The notes under the pieces: generated by a model | Databases searched by the model: none | Seen by the model: the letters and a program-made list of their open reading frames with translations, nothing else | What the model was told of the DNA's origin: nothing | Shown: in pieces, positions 28,132-37,084 of the stretch | How the letters are laid out: each line of letters begins with the position of its first letter | How positions within the stretch are numbered: position 1 is the first letter of the stretch | From: Streptomyces flavofungini | GTDB lineage: Bacteria; Actinomycetota; Actinomycetes; Streptomycetales; Streptomycetaceae | Length of the DNA: 64,000 nucleotides | Direction: 5' to 3' | Assembly: GCF_014650815.1 (NCBI RefSeq) | Contig: NZ_BMVR01000010.1 | Span: 186,001 to 250,000 of the forward strand | Position numbers and translations under genes: made by a program

Positions 28132-28359
28132 TTGTCCCTTGCCTTCCGCCGTGAGTGGGCCAGGGGGCACCCGGCCGCGCACGGTGCCCTCAAGCCAGCA
28201 CGATGCACCCACGACGTTGGGCAAGTCTTGGGCAAACCTGCAACCCCCAGGCCAGACAACCCGGGCAGGGGCGCACCCCGCACGCCCGCCCCTGCCGTGC
28301 CAGGCCGCTGCCCCCGTAGCCCGCGAGGCCCCCACCGCCCCCGAGGCCCCACCGCCCCC

Positions 28360-29259
28360 TCAGCCCACCAGCCGCAGCGCCCCCGCCGCCACCCCCACCC
28401 GCACGCTCTGCCCCCACCCGAGGCCGAGCGCGTCGGTCTCCATGCCGTCGCCGAAGGCCACGAGGTGGTCCGACTCGACGGTGAGCCAGAGGCGTTGGCC
28501 GGCGGTGAGTTCGCCGCGCACGAGGGTGGTGCCGGTCGTCGGGGACGGCCAGGCCTCCCGGACGAACCAGAGGAGGCGGGCCTCGTACGGTTCCGGTGGG
28601 CGCGGGCCGTCCGCGGCCTGGCGGCGCAGCGAACCCAGCCAGCCAGTGGCACCCGTGCCGGTGCCGACCACGACCCCGGAGGACGCCTGGGCCTCCGTGC
28701 CGCCCGGCCCCGCGCCGGAGCTGAGGCGGTAGCGGGCCGTCTGGTGCCCGGCGGCGCCGACGTAGATCTCGTTGAGGGCGCGCAGCCGCTGGCCGTCGTC
28801 GGTCACCGCCTCGACCATGGTGAGTTCGTCCGCCCCGGCCGCCCCCGCCGCCGCGTGCGGCAGCAGCTTGGCCGCGTCGGCGGCCCGGTGCCGCACCAGC
28901 ACACCGGGGTTCCGCCCCGGCTCGGCGTCGACCCCCACGACCGGCTGCCCCGACAGGTACTTGGCGGCGTTCGCGACCAGCCCGTCCTGCCCCACCACGA
29001 CCACCACGTCCTCGGGCCCGAACAGGAACCGGTCCAGGTCCGCGCGCTCCACCCGCGCCGTCCGCCACCGCAGCGGCACCGCCGCCGCCACGTCGGCGAG
29101 CGCCCGCTGCGCCAGCCGGTGCCGCCCGGCCACCTCGTCGATGTCCCGGCCGCGCGAGGAGAGGAAGAACGCGGCCTGCCCGTGCGTGCCGTGCCGGGCG
29201 AGCAACTCCTCGTACTCGGTGGTGCGGTGCACGAGGACGGCACGCGGCGCCAGCGTCAT
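28360..29259 (-). CDS. NAD-kinase-like protein coupled to an SPFH protein
   Basis: The 299-residue protein resembles the NAD/diacylglycerol kinase fold. The usual GGDGT motif reads VVVVGQDGLVANAAKYL. The NE motif is in RALNEIYVGAAG, and the T-P-T-G-S-T loop is replaced by VVGTGTGATGWLGSL. Because GGDG is altered, activity as a normal NAD kinase is doubtful; it may act on another nucleotide or be a binding protein. Its ATG overlaps the stop of the SPFH gene by 4 bp, so the two are made together. The pair forms a small operon with its own palindromic operator candidate. Confidence 0.78.
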   Translation of the reverse strand: MTLAPRAVLVHRTTEYEELLARHGTHGQAAFFLSSRGRDIDEVAGRHRLAQRALADVAAAVPLRWRTARVERADLDRFLFGPEDVVVVVGQDGLVANAAKYLSGQPVVGVDAEPGRNPGVLVRHRAADAAKLLPHAAAGAAGADELTMVEAVTDDGQRLRALNEIYVGAAGHQTARYRLSSGAGPGGTEAQASSGVVVGTGTGATGWLGSLRRQAADGPRPPEPYEARLLWFVREAWPSPTTGTTLVRGELTAGQRLWLTVESDHLVAFGDGMETDALGLGWGQSVRVGVAAGALRLVG

Positions 29260-30383
29260 GAGTGCCCTCCGCCGCCCGAGCCGCGGCTGCCACGCGCGCC
29301 CTGATCGGCAGCGGCGCCCGCGCCAGGGCTTCCCCCGGCCCCGGCCCCGGCGTCCGCGTCGGCACCCGCCTCGGCCCCGACGCCGCCCCCACCGCGCCCC
29401 AGCCTCCCCAGCAACCCCGTCACCACATCCGGGGTGAGCGTCAAGCTCTCGATGCGCGGCACGTTCTCCGCGAGGCGGGTCGCCGCCAGGGCGTGCAGGG
29501 TCGCCGGGTCGGCGCTCGCGTGGGCCGTCAGCCAGGACCGCTGGGCGGCGGCGCGCGCCTCGCCGACGGTGCGGGCGGCTTCGGCCTCGGCCTGGGCGAG
29601 TGCGACGGTGCGGGCGGCCTCGGCCTCGGTGCGTACGGCGTCCGCGGCGGCCTTCTCCTCGGCCTCGCGGCGCGCGTTGGTGCCGCGCCGGGCGACCAAC
29701 TGCTCCTCCTGGCGAGCGAGTTCGATGCGGCTGGCGAGCTCGTTCTCGGCGATGGCGCGCTCGCGCTCGACCGCCACGGCCCGGCGCTCGAACGTGGCGC
29801 TGTCCGCGTCCTGCTGGATGCGCTCGCGCGCCGGGGTGCGCAGCGCGCGCTCCACCTCCGGCTCGGGCCGGATCGCCACCACGCGTACGGCGACGACCTC
29901 GATCCCGGTGGCGGGCAGCCGCGGTTCGGAGCCGAGCCCGGTGCGCACCCGCTCCCGCACCGCCGCCACCCCCTCCGCGAGCGCGGCCGACAGCGGCATC
30001 CGGGCGAGTACGTCGAGGGCGTGCTGCTGGGCCGACTCGGTGAGCAGCGTGGACAGTTGCTCCAGGGGAGCGGACCGCCAGACCCCGGTGTCGGGGTCGA
30101 CGGAGAAGTCCAGGCGGGCGGCGGCCGCCGCCGGGTCGCTGATCCGGTAGGTCACCGCGGCCTGCACGGTGACGTCCTGGAAGTCGGCGGTGCGCGCGTG
30201 GAAGGCGACTGCCAACTCCCGGTCGTCGACCGGCACTTCGGACAGCGCCGCGCTCAGCGGGCGGAACCAGAAGCTCAGCCCCGGCCCGTCGTGGGCGAGC
30301 TTCCCGTTCTTGTGGTGCCGGATGTGCGCGGTCGGCGCGGACCGCAGATGGCGCAGGCCAAGGCGCCGGGTGATGTCGGCCAT
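29256..30383 (-). CDS. SPFH/band-7 (prohibitin-like) protein
   Basis: The 375-residue protein has an SPFH domain at about residues 20-200 (PGLSFWFRPLSAALSEVPVD, QDVTVQAAVTYRISDPAAAA). A long Ala/Glu/Arg-rich coiled coil follows at about 205-285 (FERRAVAVERERAIAENELA, RTVALAQAEAEAARTVGEAR), and the tail is Gly/Ala/Ser-rich. No N-terminal membrane anchor is evident, which is unusual for flotillin-like proteins. It is the first gene of a two-gene unit with the NAD-kinase-like gene (ATGA overlap). Confidence 0.88.
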   Translation of the reverse strand: MADITRRLGLRHLRSAPTAHIRHHKNGKLAHDGPGLSFWFRPLSAALSEVPVDDRELAVAFHARTADFQDVTVQAAVTYRISDPAAAAARLDFSVDPDTGVWRSAPLEQLSTLLTESAQQHALDVLARMPLSAALAEGVAAVRERVRTGLGSEPRLPATGIEVVAVRVVAIRPEPEVERALRTPARERIQQDADSATFERRAVAVERERAIAENELASRIELARQEEQLVARRGTNARREAEEKAAADAVRTEAEAARTVALAQAEAEAARTVGEARAAAQRSWLTAHASADPATLHALAATRLAENVPRIESLTLTPDVVTGLLGRLGRGGGGVGAEAGADADAGAGAGGSPGAGAAADQGARGSRGSGGGGHS

Positions 30384-30414
30384 GGTGGAACCCCTCCCCG
30401 TTTTTCGTCATCCC

Positions 30415-30450
30415 GACGATAGGGCTCCGGCGCGCTTATCGTCAAGACGA
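30415..30450. promoter_or_regulatory. Inverted-repeat operator candidate upstream of the SPFH gene
   Basis: GACGATA (30415-30421) and TATCGTC (30437-30443) are perfect complements spaced 15 bp. The right arm is also part of a tighter palindrome TCGTC-AA-GACGA (30439-30450). The three half-sites lie 32-67 bp upstream of the SPFH start codon, where a repressor would block the promoter. No regulator gene is adjacent. Confidence 0.55.
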
Positions 30451-30526
30451 CCAAAAGGGGAGGTGGCGGGGAGGGGGCCTGCTGCGGGGAGCCGTTCGCC
30501 GGGCCGACTCGGGCCAGGAGGCCCCC

Positions 30527-31354
30527 TCAGCCCTTCCGCCCCACCCCCGCGTACAACGGCACCTCCGTCCCGTCCCGCACCTCGTCCACCCCCAGCTCCG
30601 GACGCCAGTCGGGCGGCCACACCAAGCCCGGCTGGAGCAGTTCGAAGCCGTCGAAGAGGCGCTCCACCTCGGCTCGGGAGCGCGGGACCAGCGTGACGCC
30701 GCCCGCCTTGTACATCTCCACGGCGCGGTCGGTGCGCTCGGGGATCCAGTCGCCCGCCATCTGGGAGAGCACCAGGTGGCTGCCGGGCGCGAGCGCGCCG
30801 GTGAGGCGGGCGACGATCTCGCGTGCCCCGTCGTCGTCGCTGACGAAGTGCAGGAGGGCGATCAGGGAGAGGGCGATCGGCTGGTCGAAGTCCAGGACGG
30901 TGGCGGCGAGTTCGAGGATGCGGTCGGGCTCGCGGACGTCCGCCTGGAGGAAGGTGCTCGCGCCCGTCGCGGATCCGGCCATCAGCGGCTCGGCGTGCGC
31001 GAGGACGATCGGGTCGTTGTCCACGTACACGACCCGCGCGTCGGGTGCGGCGGACTGGGCGACGCGGTGCAGGTTCGGTTCGGTCGGTATGCCGCTGCCG
31101 AGGTCGAGGAACTGGCGGATTCCGGCCGTGCCCGCGAGGTGGCGGGTGGCCCGCCGCATGAACCAGCGGTTGTGCTGTGCGCAGTACTTGGTGCTCGCGT
31201 CCAGCGCGACCAGCTGCCGCCCCAGCTCCGCGTCCGCCGCGTAGTGGTCCGTGCCGCCGAGGAACCAGTCGTAGACGCGGGCGGGGTGCGGGGTGCCGGT
31301 GTCGAGGCCGTCGGCGGCGCCGATACCGTCGGCGGTGGGCGGGACTGCGGTCAT
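30527..31354 (-). CDS. SAM-dependent methyltransferase, DUF574 type
   Basis: The 275-residue protein belongs to the actinobacterial methyltransferase family typified by HPARVYDWFLGGTDHYAADA and FLDLGSGIPTEPNLHRVAQ (SAM-binding loop), then VVYVDNDPIVLAHAEPLM. Such genes are numerous in Streptomyces and their substrates are mostly unknown. ATG 31354 was chosen because the family motif begins about 25 residues later. Its upstream region carries a degenerate tandem repeat of ggtcccgtgaccgta-like units (about 31424-31512). Confidence 0.88.
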   Translation of the reverse strand: MTAVPPTADGIGAADGLDTGTPHPARVYDWFLGGTDHYAADAELGRQLVALDASTKYCAQHNRWFMRRATRHLAGTAGIRQFLDLGSGIPTEPNLHRVAQSAAPDARVVYVDNDPIVLAHAEPLMAGSATGASTFLQADVREPDRILELAATVLDFDQPIALSLIALLHFVSDDDGAREIVARLTGALAPGSHLVLSQMAGDWIPERTDRAVEMYKAGGVTLVPRSRAEVERLFDGFELLQPGLVWPPDWRPELGVDEVRDGTEVPLYAGVGRKG

Positions 31355-31646
31355 GGGGGCAACTCCTCGGACGGGGACGGTGGTTCGGGCCGCTCGGGCC
31401 CGGCCGCGGGACGATGGCGCGGGGTCCCGTGACCGTACCGGCAGGGATCGTGCGGCGGTGCGGGCAAGGTCCCGTGACCGTACGGGCAACGGCCGGTGAC
31501 CGTAAGGGAATCGGCCCTCCGTGGGGTCTTCCCGGCGGAGCAGCTTTATGCAACTCTCCTACCGAATCTCGACGCGAGCCGCGTCACACCCCTTTAATGG
31601 GGCCGTAGTCGAGCTGTCCCACCACTTCCCCCGGGGTGCAGAACTC

Positions 31647-32774
31647 ATGCGAAAACGGACGCGTGGCCACGACCTGGCCGCCCTGCGTCGCCTCAACACC
31701 ACCGTCGTCCTGCGCGCCCTGCACCGCCGCAGCCCCCAGACCCTCGCCGAACTCGCCGCGGGCACCGGCCTGTCCCGGCCCACCGTGGACGCGGCCCTGG
31801 AGGAACTCGCCGCCCAGGGGTGGGTGACCGAGGCCGACGCGGGGGAGCGGGTGCGGGGGCGGCCCGCGCGGCGGTTCCGGTTCCGGGGGGAGTCCGGGTA
31901 CGTGCTCGGGGCCGACATCGGGCTGCACAAGATGGTGCTGCTCCTCGCCGACCTCGGCGGCAACGTCCTCGCCGCCGAACGCGCCGACATCGACCCGGAG
32001 TTGGGCGGCGGCCCGCGCCTCGCGCTGCTCCAGGACGGCCTCGACGCCTTCCTCGACGCCCACACCGTACGCCGTGACCTGGTGCTCGCCCGCTGCGTCG
32101 GCGTGCCCGGCGTGGTGGACGCGAGCGGCCACATCACCTCCGTCGTGGTGCCCGAGTGGTCCGGCGTGGACCTCGGCCGCCTGCTCGCCGACGGCGAGAC
32201 GGGGCACACGCTCGTCGAGAACGACGTGAACCTCGCCGTGCTCGCCGAGCGCTGGCAGGGCGCCGCGACCCTCGCCGGGGACGTGGTCTGCGTCCTGACC
32301 GGCCACCGCGTCGCCTGCAGCCTCACCATCGGCGGGCAGTTGCACCGCGGCGGCCGGGGCGGCGCGGGCGAACTCGGCCTGCTTCCGCTGCTCGGCATGG
32401 GCCGCGCGCACGAGGCCCTGGCCTGGAAGGACGGGCTGCGCGACGGCGAGTCCGAGGTGGCCGCGCTGGCCCGGGCGGCCGACGCCGCGGACCCGCGCGC
32501 GCTCGACGCCATAGCGGACTTCGCCGACCGCATCTCGCCCGGCATCGCCGCCCTCGCCCTCGCCCTCGACCCCGAACTCGTCGTCCTCACCGGCGGCGCG
32601 ACCCCGCTCGGCGCCCACCTCGTACCGCTCCTGGAGGAACGGCTGCGGCCCCAGACGCTGCACGTCCCCCGGATCGCCCTGAGCACCCTCGGCGAGCGCG
32701 GCGTCGCCCTCGGCGCCGTGCGCAAGGCACTCGACCGCGTGGAGGAGGAACTGCTCGCGGACCCGGTCGGCTGA
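31647..32774 (+). CDS. ROK-family transcriptional repressor
   Basis: The 375-residue protein has an N-terminal winged HTH (LRALHRRSPQTLAELAAGTG, LSRPTVDAALEELAAQGWV) and a ROK domain (GADIGLHKMVLLLADLGGNV, GVPGVVDASG, LVENDVNLAVLAERW, GGAGELGLLPL). It most likely represses the sugar ABC/oxidoreductase operon that starts 86 bp downstream, released by a sugar ligand. ATG 31647 begins the HTH region; GTG/ATG codons upstream would add unconserved residues. The typical zinc-binding Cys cluster of sugar kinases is not seen, consistent with a regulator. Confidence 0.88.
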   Translation: MRKRTRGHDLAALRRLNTTVVLRALHRRSPQTLAELAAGTGLSRPTVDAALEELAAQGWVTEADAGERVRGRPARRFRFRGESGYVLGADIGLHKMVLLLADLGGNVLAAERADIDPELGGGPRLALLQDGLDAFLDAHTVRRDLVLARCVGVPGVVDASGHITSVVVPEWSGVDLGRLLADGETGHTLVENDVNLAVLAERWQGAATLAGDVVCVLTGHRVACSLTIGGQLHRGGRGGAGELGLLPLLGMGRAHEALAWKDGLRDGESEVAALARAADAADPRALDAIADFADRISPGIAALALALDPELVVLTGGATPLGAHLVPLLEERLRPQTLHVPRIALSTLGERGVALGAVRKALDRVEEELLADPVG

Positions 32775-32860
32775 CCGCCGGCGCCCGGGTCGGCGCCCGC
32801 GCCGGGCCCGGCCCCCGGTGACCTCAAGCCACCCCCACCCCAACGGAAGCGGAGGCGCGT

Positions 32861-34123
32861 ATGCGCAGGAGGACCCTCCTCTGCTCAGGCCTGGCCGCGG
32901 CGTCGGCCCCGGTGCTCGCCGCCTGCTCGGACGAGGGCGGCGGCGCCGACGGCGGCGGCCGCACCACCGTCTCGTACGGCATGTGGGACCCCGCCCAGGT
33001 CCCGGGCATGAAGCAGATCATCGCCGCGTTCGAGAAGGCGAACCCGGACATCTCCGTGCGCATCGAGCTCACCCCGTGGTCGAGCTACTGGACCACCCTG
33101 AAGACATCGATGCGCGGCGGCACCGCCCCCGACGTGTTCTGGATGAACGCCGTCAACTTCCAGCTCTACGCGGCCCACGACGTCCTGGAGCCGCTGTCCG
33201 AGCACATCGAGCACGACCGGACCCCGGTCGACCGCCACCCCGAGCAACTGGTGCGGCTGTACGCGTACGACGGGATCCAGTACGGGCTGCCCAAGGACTT
33301 CGACACCATCGGCCTCTGGTACAACAAGGACCTCTTCGACAAGGCGGGCGTCAAGTACCCCGACACCAGCTGGACCTGGGACGACCTGCGGGACGCCGCC
33401 GCCGAACTCACCAACCCGCGCGAGCGCGTGCACGGCTTCTGCTCCGAGATGCAGCGCCAACTCGTCCTCTACCCGGCCATCCACGCCGCGGGCGGATACG
33501 TCCTGCGCGACGGCCACTCCGGCTTCGGCGACGAGCGCTCCGTCGAGGGCCTGCGATTCCTCACCGACATGATCGACCGCGGCTGGTCGCCGCCGCAGTC
33601 CGCGATGGTGGAGAACATCGGCCGGGTGCGCTTCTGGTCCGAGAAGGTGGCCATGGTGCACGACCTGTCGGCGATGGCCGGGCAGATGTACGCCGTGCCC
33701 GCCCTCAAGGACCACGCCGGAGTCACCGTCCTTCCCAAGGGCCGCGAGCGCACCACCGTCATCCACGGCCTGGCCAACGTCATCTCCGCCAAGAGCGACA
33801 AGAAGGCCGCCGCCTGGAAGTTCGTGCACTTCATGGCGAGCCGCAGGGCCGCCGAGATCCAGGCCGAGTCGGGCGTCACGATCTCCAGCTACGCGGGCAC
33901 CCAGGACGCCTGGCTGAAGTCGATGCCGGAGTTCGACCTCAAGCACTTCATCGACATGGAGAAGTACGGCGTGCCGTACCCCAGCTCGAAGAACACCGCC
34001 GTCTGGGAGAACCTCCAATACCCGCTCCTCGGCGCCGCGTTCAGCGGCAAGGGCGGCATCGAGGACGCCGCCCGCACCCTGGGCGAGCAGATGGACCGGG
34101 CCCTGAAGGAGGAGCGCGGCTGA
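32861..34123 (+). CDS. Sugar ABC transporter solute-binding lipoprotein
   Basis: The 420-residue protein begins with a twin-Arg-like signal (MRRRTLLCSGLAAASAP) and a lipobox VLAAC, so it is exported and lipid-anchored. The mature part is a family 1 extracellular solute-binding protein (PDISVRIELTPWSSYWTTL, RGGTAPDVFWMNAVNFQLY, LWYNKDLFDKAGVKYPDTSW). A good Shine-Dalgarno (GGAGG) precedes ATG. The stop overlaps the first permease start (TGATG), marking one operon. The sugar cannot be named from sequence. Confidence 0.92.
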   Translation: MRRRTLLCSGLAAASAPVLAACSDEGGGADGGGRTTVSYGMWDPAQVPGMKQIIAAFEKANPDISVRIELTPWSSYWTTLKTSMRGGTAPDVFWMNAVNFQLYAAHDVLEPLSEHIEHDRTPVDRHPEQLVRLYAYDGIQYGLPKDFDTIGLWYNKDLFDKAGVKYPDTSWTWDDLRDAAAELTNPRERVHGFCSEMQRQLVLYPAIHAAGGYVLRDGHSGFGDERSVEGLRFLTDMIDRGWSPPQSAMVENIGRVRFWSEKVAMVHDLSAMAGQMYAVPALKDHAGVTVLPKGRERTTVIHGLANVISAKSDKKAAAWKFVHFMASRRAAEIQAESGVTISSYAGTQDAWLKSMPEFDLKHFIDMEKYGVPYPSSKNTAVWENLQYPLLGAAFSGKGGIEDAARTLGEQMDRALKEERG

Positions 34124-35067
34124 TGAGTCTCTTCCCCGCCACGGCGGCCGCGAAGTCGGCCGGACGCCGGGCACCCAGGACCGCCGCGCGGCCGGTCCGG
34201 CGCGGCCAGCGGGCCGCGTACGGCTTCATCGCGCCGCTCGGCATCGGCTTCGGCGTCTTCTACTTCTGGCCGATGATCCAGACGTTCTACTTCAGCTTCA
34301 CCGAGTTCGGCCCCTTCGGCGGCCACACCTGGACCGGCACCGACAACTACGCGCGCGTGCTGCGCGACGTCACCGTCTGGCAGGCCCTCGGCAACACCCT
34401 CATCTACTGCGGCATCGGGCTGGTCGCGCTGCCCCTCGCCATCGTCGTCGCCGCGCTCCTCAACCGGCGCGGACTGCGCGGCGTCGCCGTCTACCGCGCC
34501 CTGTACTTCGTGCCGTTCGTGACCCTGCCCGTCGCCGTCGGCCTGGTCTGGAACTGGCTCTACAACGGCGACTTCGGGCTCCTGAACGAGATCCTCGGGT
34601 GGTTCGGCGTCGACCGGCACTACTGGGTGTCGGACCCCTCGACGGCCGTGCTCGCCATCGGCGCCGTCATGGTCTGGTCGACCACCGGCTACTACTTGAT
34701 CATCTTCATGGCGGGCATCAAGTCGATCCCCCGGGACTACTACGAGGCCGCGGAGCTGGACGGCGCGGGCCCCGTGCGCCGCTTCTTCACCATCACCCTG
34801 CCGCTGCTCAGCCCCACGCTGTTCTTCGCGTCCGTCATCTGCATGATCCAGTCCCTGCAGACCTTCGACCTGATCTTCATCATGATGGGCGAGAAGAACC
34901 CCGCGGTCGGGGAGACCCAGTCGGTCGTCGGCCTCTTCTACACATGGGCGTTCATCGAGAACGCCCAGGGCGCCGCGGCCGCCCTCGCCTTCCTGCTGAT
35001 GCTGCTCATCGCGGGCCTCACCTATCTGCAGTTCCGGCTCCAGCGGAAGTGGGTGCACTATGGCTGA
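34123..35067 (+). CDS. Sugar ABC transporter permease 1 (MalF-like)
   Basis: The 314-residue protein has about six membrane segments (AAYGFIAPLGIGFGVFYFWP, ALYFVPFVTLPVAVGLVWNW, AAALAFLLMLLIAGLTYLQF) and the EAA loop YEAAELDGAGPVRRFFTITL that docks on the ATPase. It overlaps the binding-protein stop and the second permease start (8 bp). No ATPase gene is present in the operon; carbohydrate importers of this class in Streptomyces usually use a shared MsiK-type ATPase encoded elsewhere. Confidence 0.92.
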   Translation: MSLFPATAAAKSAGRRAPRTAARPVRRGQRAAYGFIAPLGIGFGVFYFWPMIQTFYFSFTEFGPFGGHTWTGTDNYARVLRDVTVWQALGNTLIYCGIGLVALPLAIVVAALLNRRGLRGVAVYRALYFVPFVTLPVAVGLVWNWLYNGDFGLLNEILGWFGVDRHYWVSDPSTAVLAIGAVMVWSTTGYYLIIFMAGIKSIPRDYYEAAELDGAGPVRRFFTITLPLLSPTLFFASVICMIQSLQTFDLIFIMMGEKNPAVGETQSVVGLFYTWAFIENAQGAAAALAFLLMLLIAGLTYLQFRLQRKWVHYG

Positions 35068-35947
35068 CACCGAGATCACCGGCGCGCGGGCGACCGGTGC
35101 CGAGGCCGCCGTCGCGCGACCCCGGTGGCGTGTCAACGGCGGCTCCGTGGCCACCCACTTGGTGCTCTCGCTCGGCGCCCTCGTGATGGTCTTCCCGTTC
35201 CTGTGGCAGGCGCTCACCGCGCTCAAGTCGCTCGCCGAGGTCTCCCGGGTACCGCCCACGTTCCTGCCCGACGACTGGAACTGGTCGAGCTTCGACGAGG
35301 TCTTCACCGCGATGCCGTTCCGCGAGATGCTCACCAACAGCGCGCTGGCCACCGCCGGACGCACGGCGGGTCAGCTCGTCTTCTGCTCGCTCGCCGCCTA
35401 CGCCTTCGCGCGCATGCAATTCCGGGGCCGCGACCTGCTGTTCGGCCTCTTCCTGTCCGTCCTGATGGTGCCGAGCTCCCTGCTCGTGCTGCCGCAGTAC
35501 GACATCATCCAGCAGTTCGGGCTGCTCAACTCGACGCCCGCGCTGTTCCTGCCCGGCATGTTCAGCGCCTTCGGCACCTTCCTGCTGCGCCAGGCCTTCC
35601 TCGCGCTGCCCAAGGAACTGGAGGAGGCCGCGCGCATCGACGGCGCGGGCTCCTTCCGCATCTTCTGGTCGATCATGCTGCCGCTGATCCGGCCCGCGCT
35701 CGCCGCGCTCGCCGTCATCACCGCGATGACCGCCTGGAACGACCTCCTGTGGCCCCTCATCGTCAACACCGACCCCGACGCCATGCCGATCAGCGCGGGC
35801 CTGACCTCCCTCGAGGGCCAGTACGAGACCAACTACCCGGTGATGATGGCCGGGTCGCTGATCGCGAGCCTGCCGATGCTGCTCGTCTACGTCTTCCTGC
35901 AGCGGCACTTCGTACAGAGCGTCGCCTTCTCCGGGTCCAAGGGCTGA
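35060..35947 (+). CDS. Sugar ABC transporter permease 2 (MalG-like)
   Basis: The 295-residue protein has six membrane segments and the EAA loop EEAARIDGAGSFRIFWSIML. It is the second half of the heterodimeric permease. The last residues (FLQRHFVQSVAFSGSKG) are the usual MalG-type C-terminus. The oxidoreductase gene follows after 36 bp. Confidence 0.92.
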   Translation: MADTEITGARATGAEAAVARPRWRVNGGSVATHLVLSLGALVMVFPFLWQALTALKSLAEVSRVPPTFLPDDWNWSSFDEVFTAMPFREMLTNSALATAGRTAGQLVFCSLAAYAFARMQFRGRDLLFGLFLSVLMVPSSLLVLPQYDIIQQFGLLNSTPALFLPGMFSAFGTFLLRQAFLALPKELEEAARIDGAGSFRIFWSIMLPLIRPALAALAVITAMTAWNDLLWPLIVNTDPDAMPISAGLTSLEGQYETNYPVMMAGSLIASLPMLLVYVFLQRHFVQSVAFSGSKG

Positions 35948-35983
35948 CGGCACACCGACGTACAGAGAAAGGCCAGAACCTCC

Positions 35984-37084
35984 ATGCCACCGCTTCACAT
36001 CGGCCTGCTCGGCGCGGGCGGCATCGCCCGCGCGCACCTGCCCGGCTGGCTGGAACTGGGCGCGCGGGTCAGCGTCCACACCCAGGACGGCTCCGCGGAG
36101 AAACTCGCCGCCGAGTACGCGGCACGCGGGCACGACATCACCGCCGTGCCCGCCCTCGACGACCTCCTCGCCCCATGCCGTGCCGTCGACATCTGCACCC
36201 CCACCCCCACCCACAAGGACCTCGCCCGCGCCGCGATCGCCGCCGGACGGCACGTCGTCTGCGAGAAGCCGCTCGCGCTGACCGTCGCGGACGCCGAGGA
36301 CATCGCGGCCGCCGCCGACGCCGCGGGCGTGCGCCTGCACCCGGCGCACGTGGTCCGCTACTTCCCCGCCTACGCGGCCATGCGGGACGCCGTCGTCCGC
36401 GGCGAGCTCGGCCCGCTCGCGGTCCTGCGCTTCACCCGGGGCGGGGCGCGCCCGCAGTGGGCGCCGTGGTTCGCCGACCCCGCCCAGTCCGGCGGCGTGA
36501 TCATGGACCTGATGGTGCACGACATCGACATCGCCCGCTGGGTCGCGGGCGACGTCGTGCGCGTGCACGCCCAGACCCGCGGCATCGAACACGCCACCGG
36601 CGCCCCGGCCGACGTCGTCACCGCCACCGCCGTCCTCACCCACGCCTCCGGCGCCGTCAGCCACGTCAGCGGCCTGTGGGGACTGCCCGACCAGCAGTTC
36701 CGTACGACGTTCCGGATCGCGGGCGCGGACGGGCTGCTGCGCCACGACTCCACCGCCGTGCCCGGCTTCCGCATCACCGCGCAGGGCGAGCGCGCCGCCA
36801 ACGAGGGCATCCCCTCCAGCCCCATGACGGAGAGCCCCTACCTCACCGAACTCCGCGAGTTCGCCGCGTCCTGGGACGACCCGGCGGTCCGGCCGCGGGT
36901 GAGCGCCCGCGACGGCATCGAGGCGGTGCGGGTCGCGCGCGCGGCGGTGGAGTCGAGCCGCACGGGCCGCGCCGTCGAACTGACCCCAGCCCCCACAGCG
37001 GGCCACGCGGCCCCCGCACCGGCCGACCCGGCACAGCACGCCGGGCACGCCGGGCCCGCAGACAACGAGGAGTCCGCCCGATGA
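35984..37084 (+). CDS. Gfo/Idh/MocA-family oxidoreductase 1
   Basis: The 366-residue protein has an N-terminal Rossmann domain (IGLLGAGGIARAHLPGW), the EKP motif (HVVCEKPLALTVADAEDIA) and a C-terminal Gfo/Idh domain (GGVIMDLMVHDIDIARWVAG, with the catalytic His region). It should oxidise or reduce a sugar or sugar-acid taken up by the neighbouring transporter. The tail is a Pro/Ala-rich low-complexity stretch of about 35 residues. Its stop overlaps the start of the second oxidoreductase by 4 bp. Confidence 0.9.
   Translation: MPPLHIGLLGAGGIARAHLPGWLELGARVSVHTQDGSAEKLAAEYAARGHDITAVPALDDLLAPCRAVDICTPTPTHKDLARAAIAAGRHVVCEKPLALTVADAEDIAAAADAAGVRLHPAHVVRYFPAYAAMRDAVVRGELGPLAVLRFTRGGARPQWAPWFADPAQSGGVIMDLMVHDIDIARWVAGDVVRVHAQTRGIEHATGAPADVVTATAVLTHASGAVSHVSGLWGLPDQQFRTTFRIAGADGLLRHDSTAVPGFRITAQGERAANEGIPSSPMTESPYLTELREFAASWDDPAVRPRVSARDGIEAVRVARAAVESSRTGRAVELTPAPTAGHAAPAPADPAQHAGHAGPADNEESAR

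Noticed and set aside
27139..28335. Longer start for the AraC regulator at 28335
   Set aside because: The extra 68 residues are Gly/Arg/Ala-rich without family similarity; GTG 28131 fits the conserved domain start.
31589..31602. CCCC-TTTAAT-GGGG hairpin before the ROK gene
   Set aside because: The stem is only 4 bp; such pairs are frequent by chance in this GC-rich DNA.
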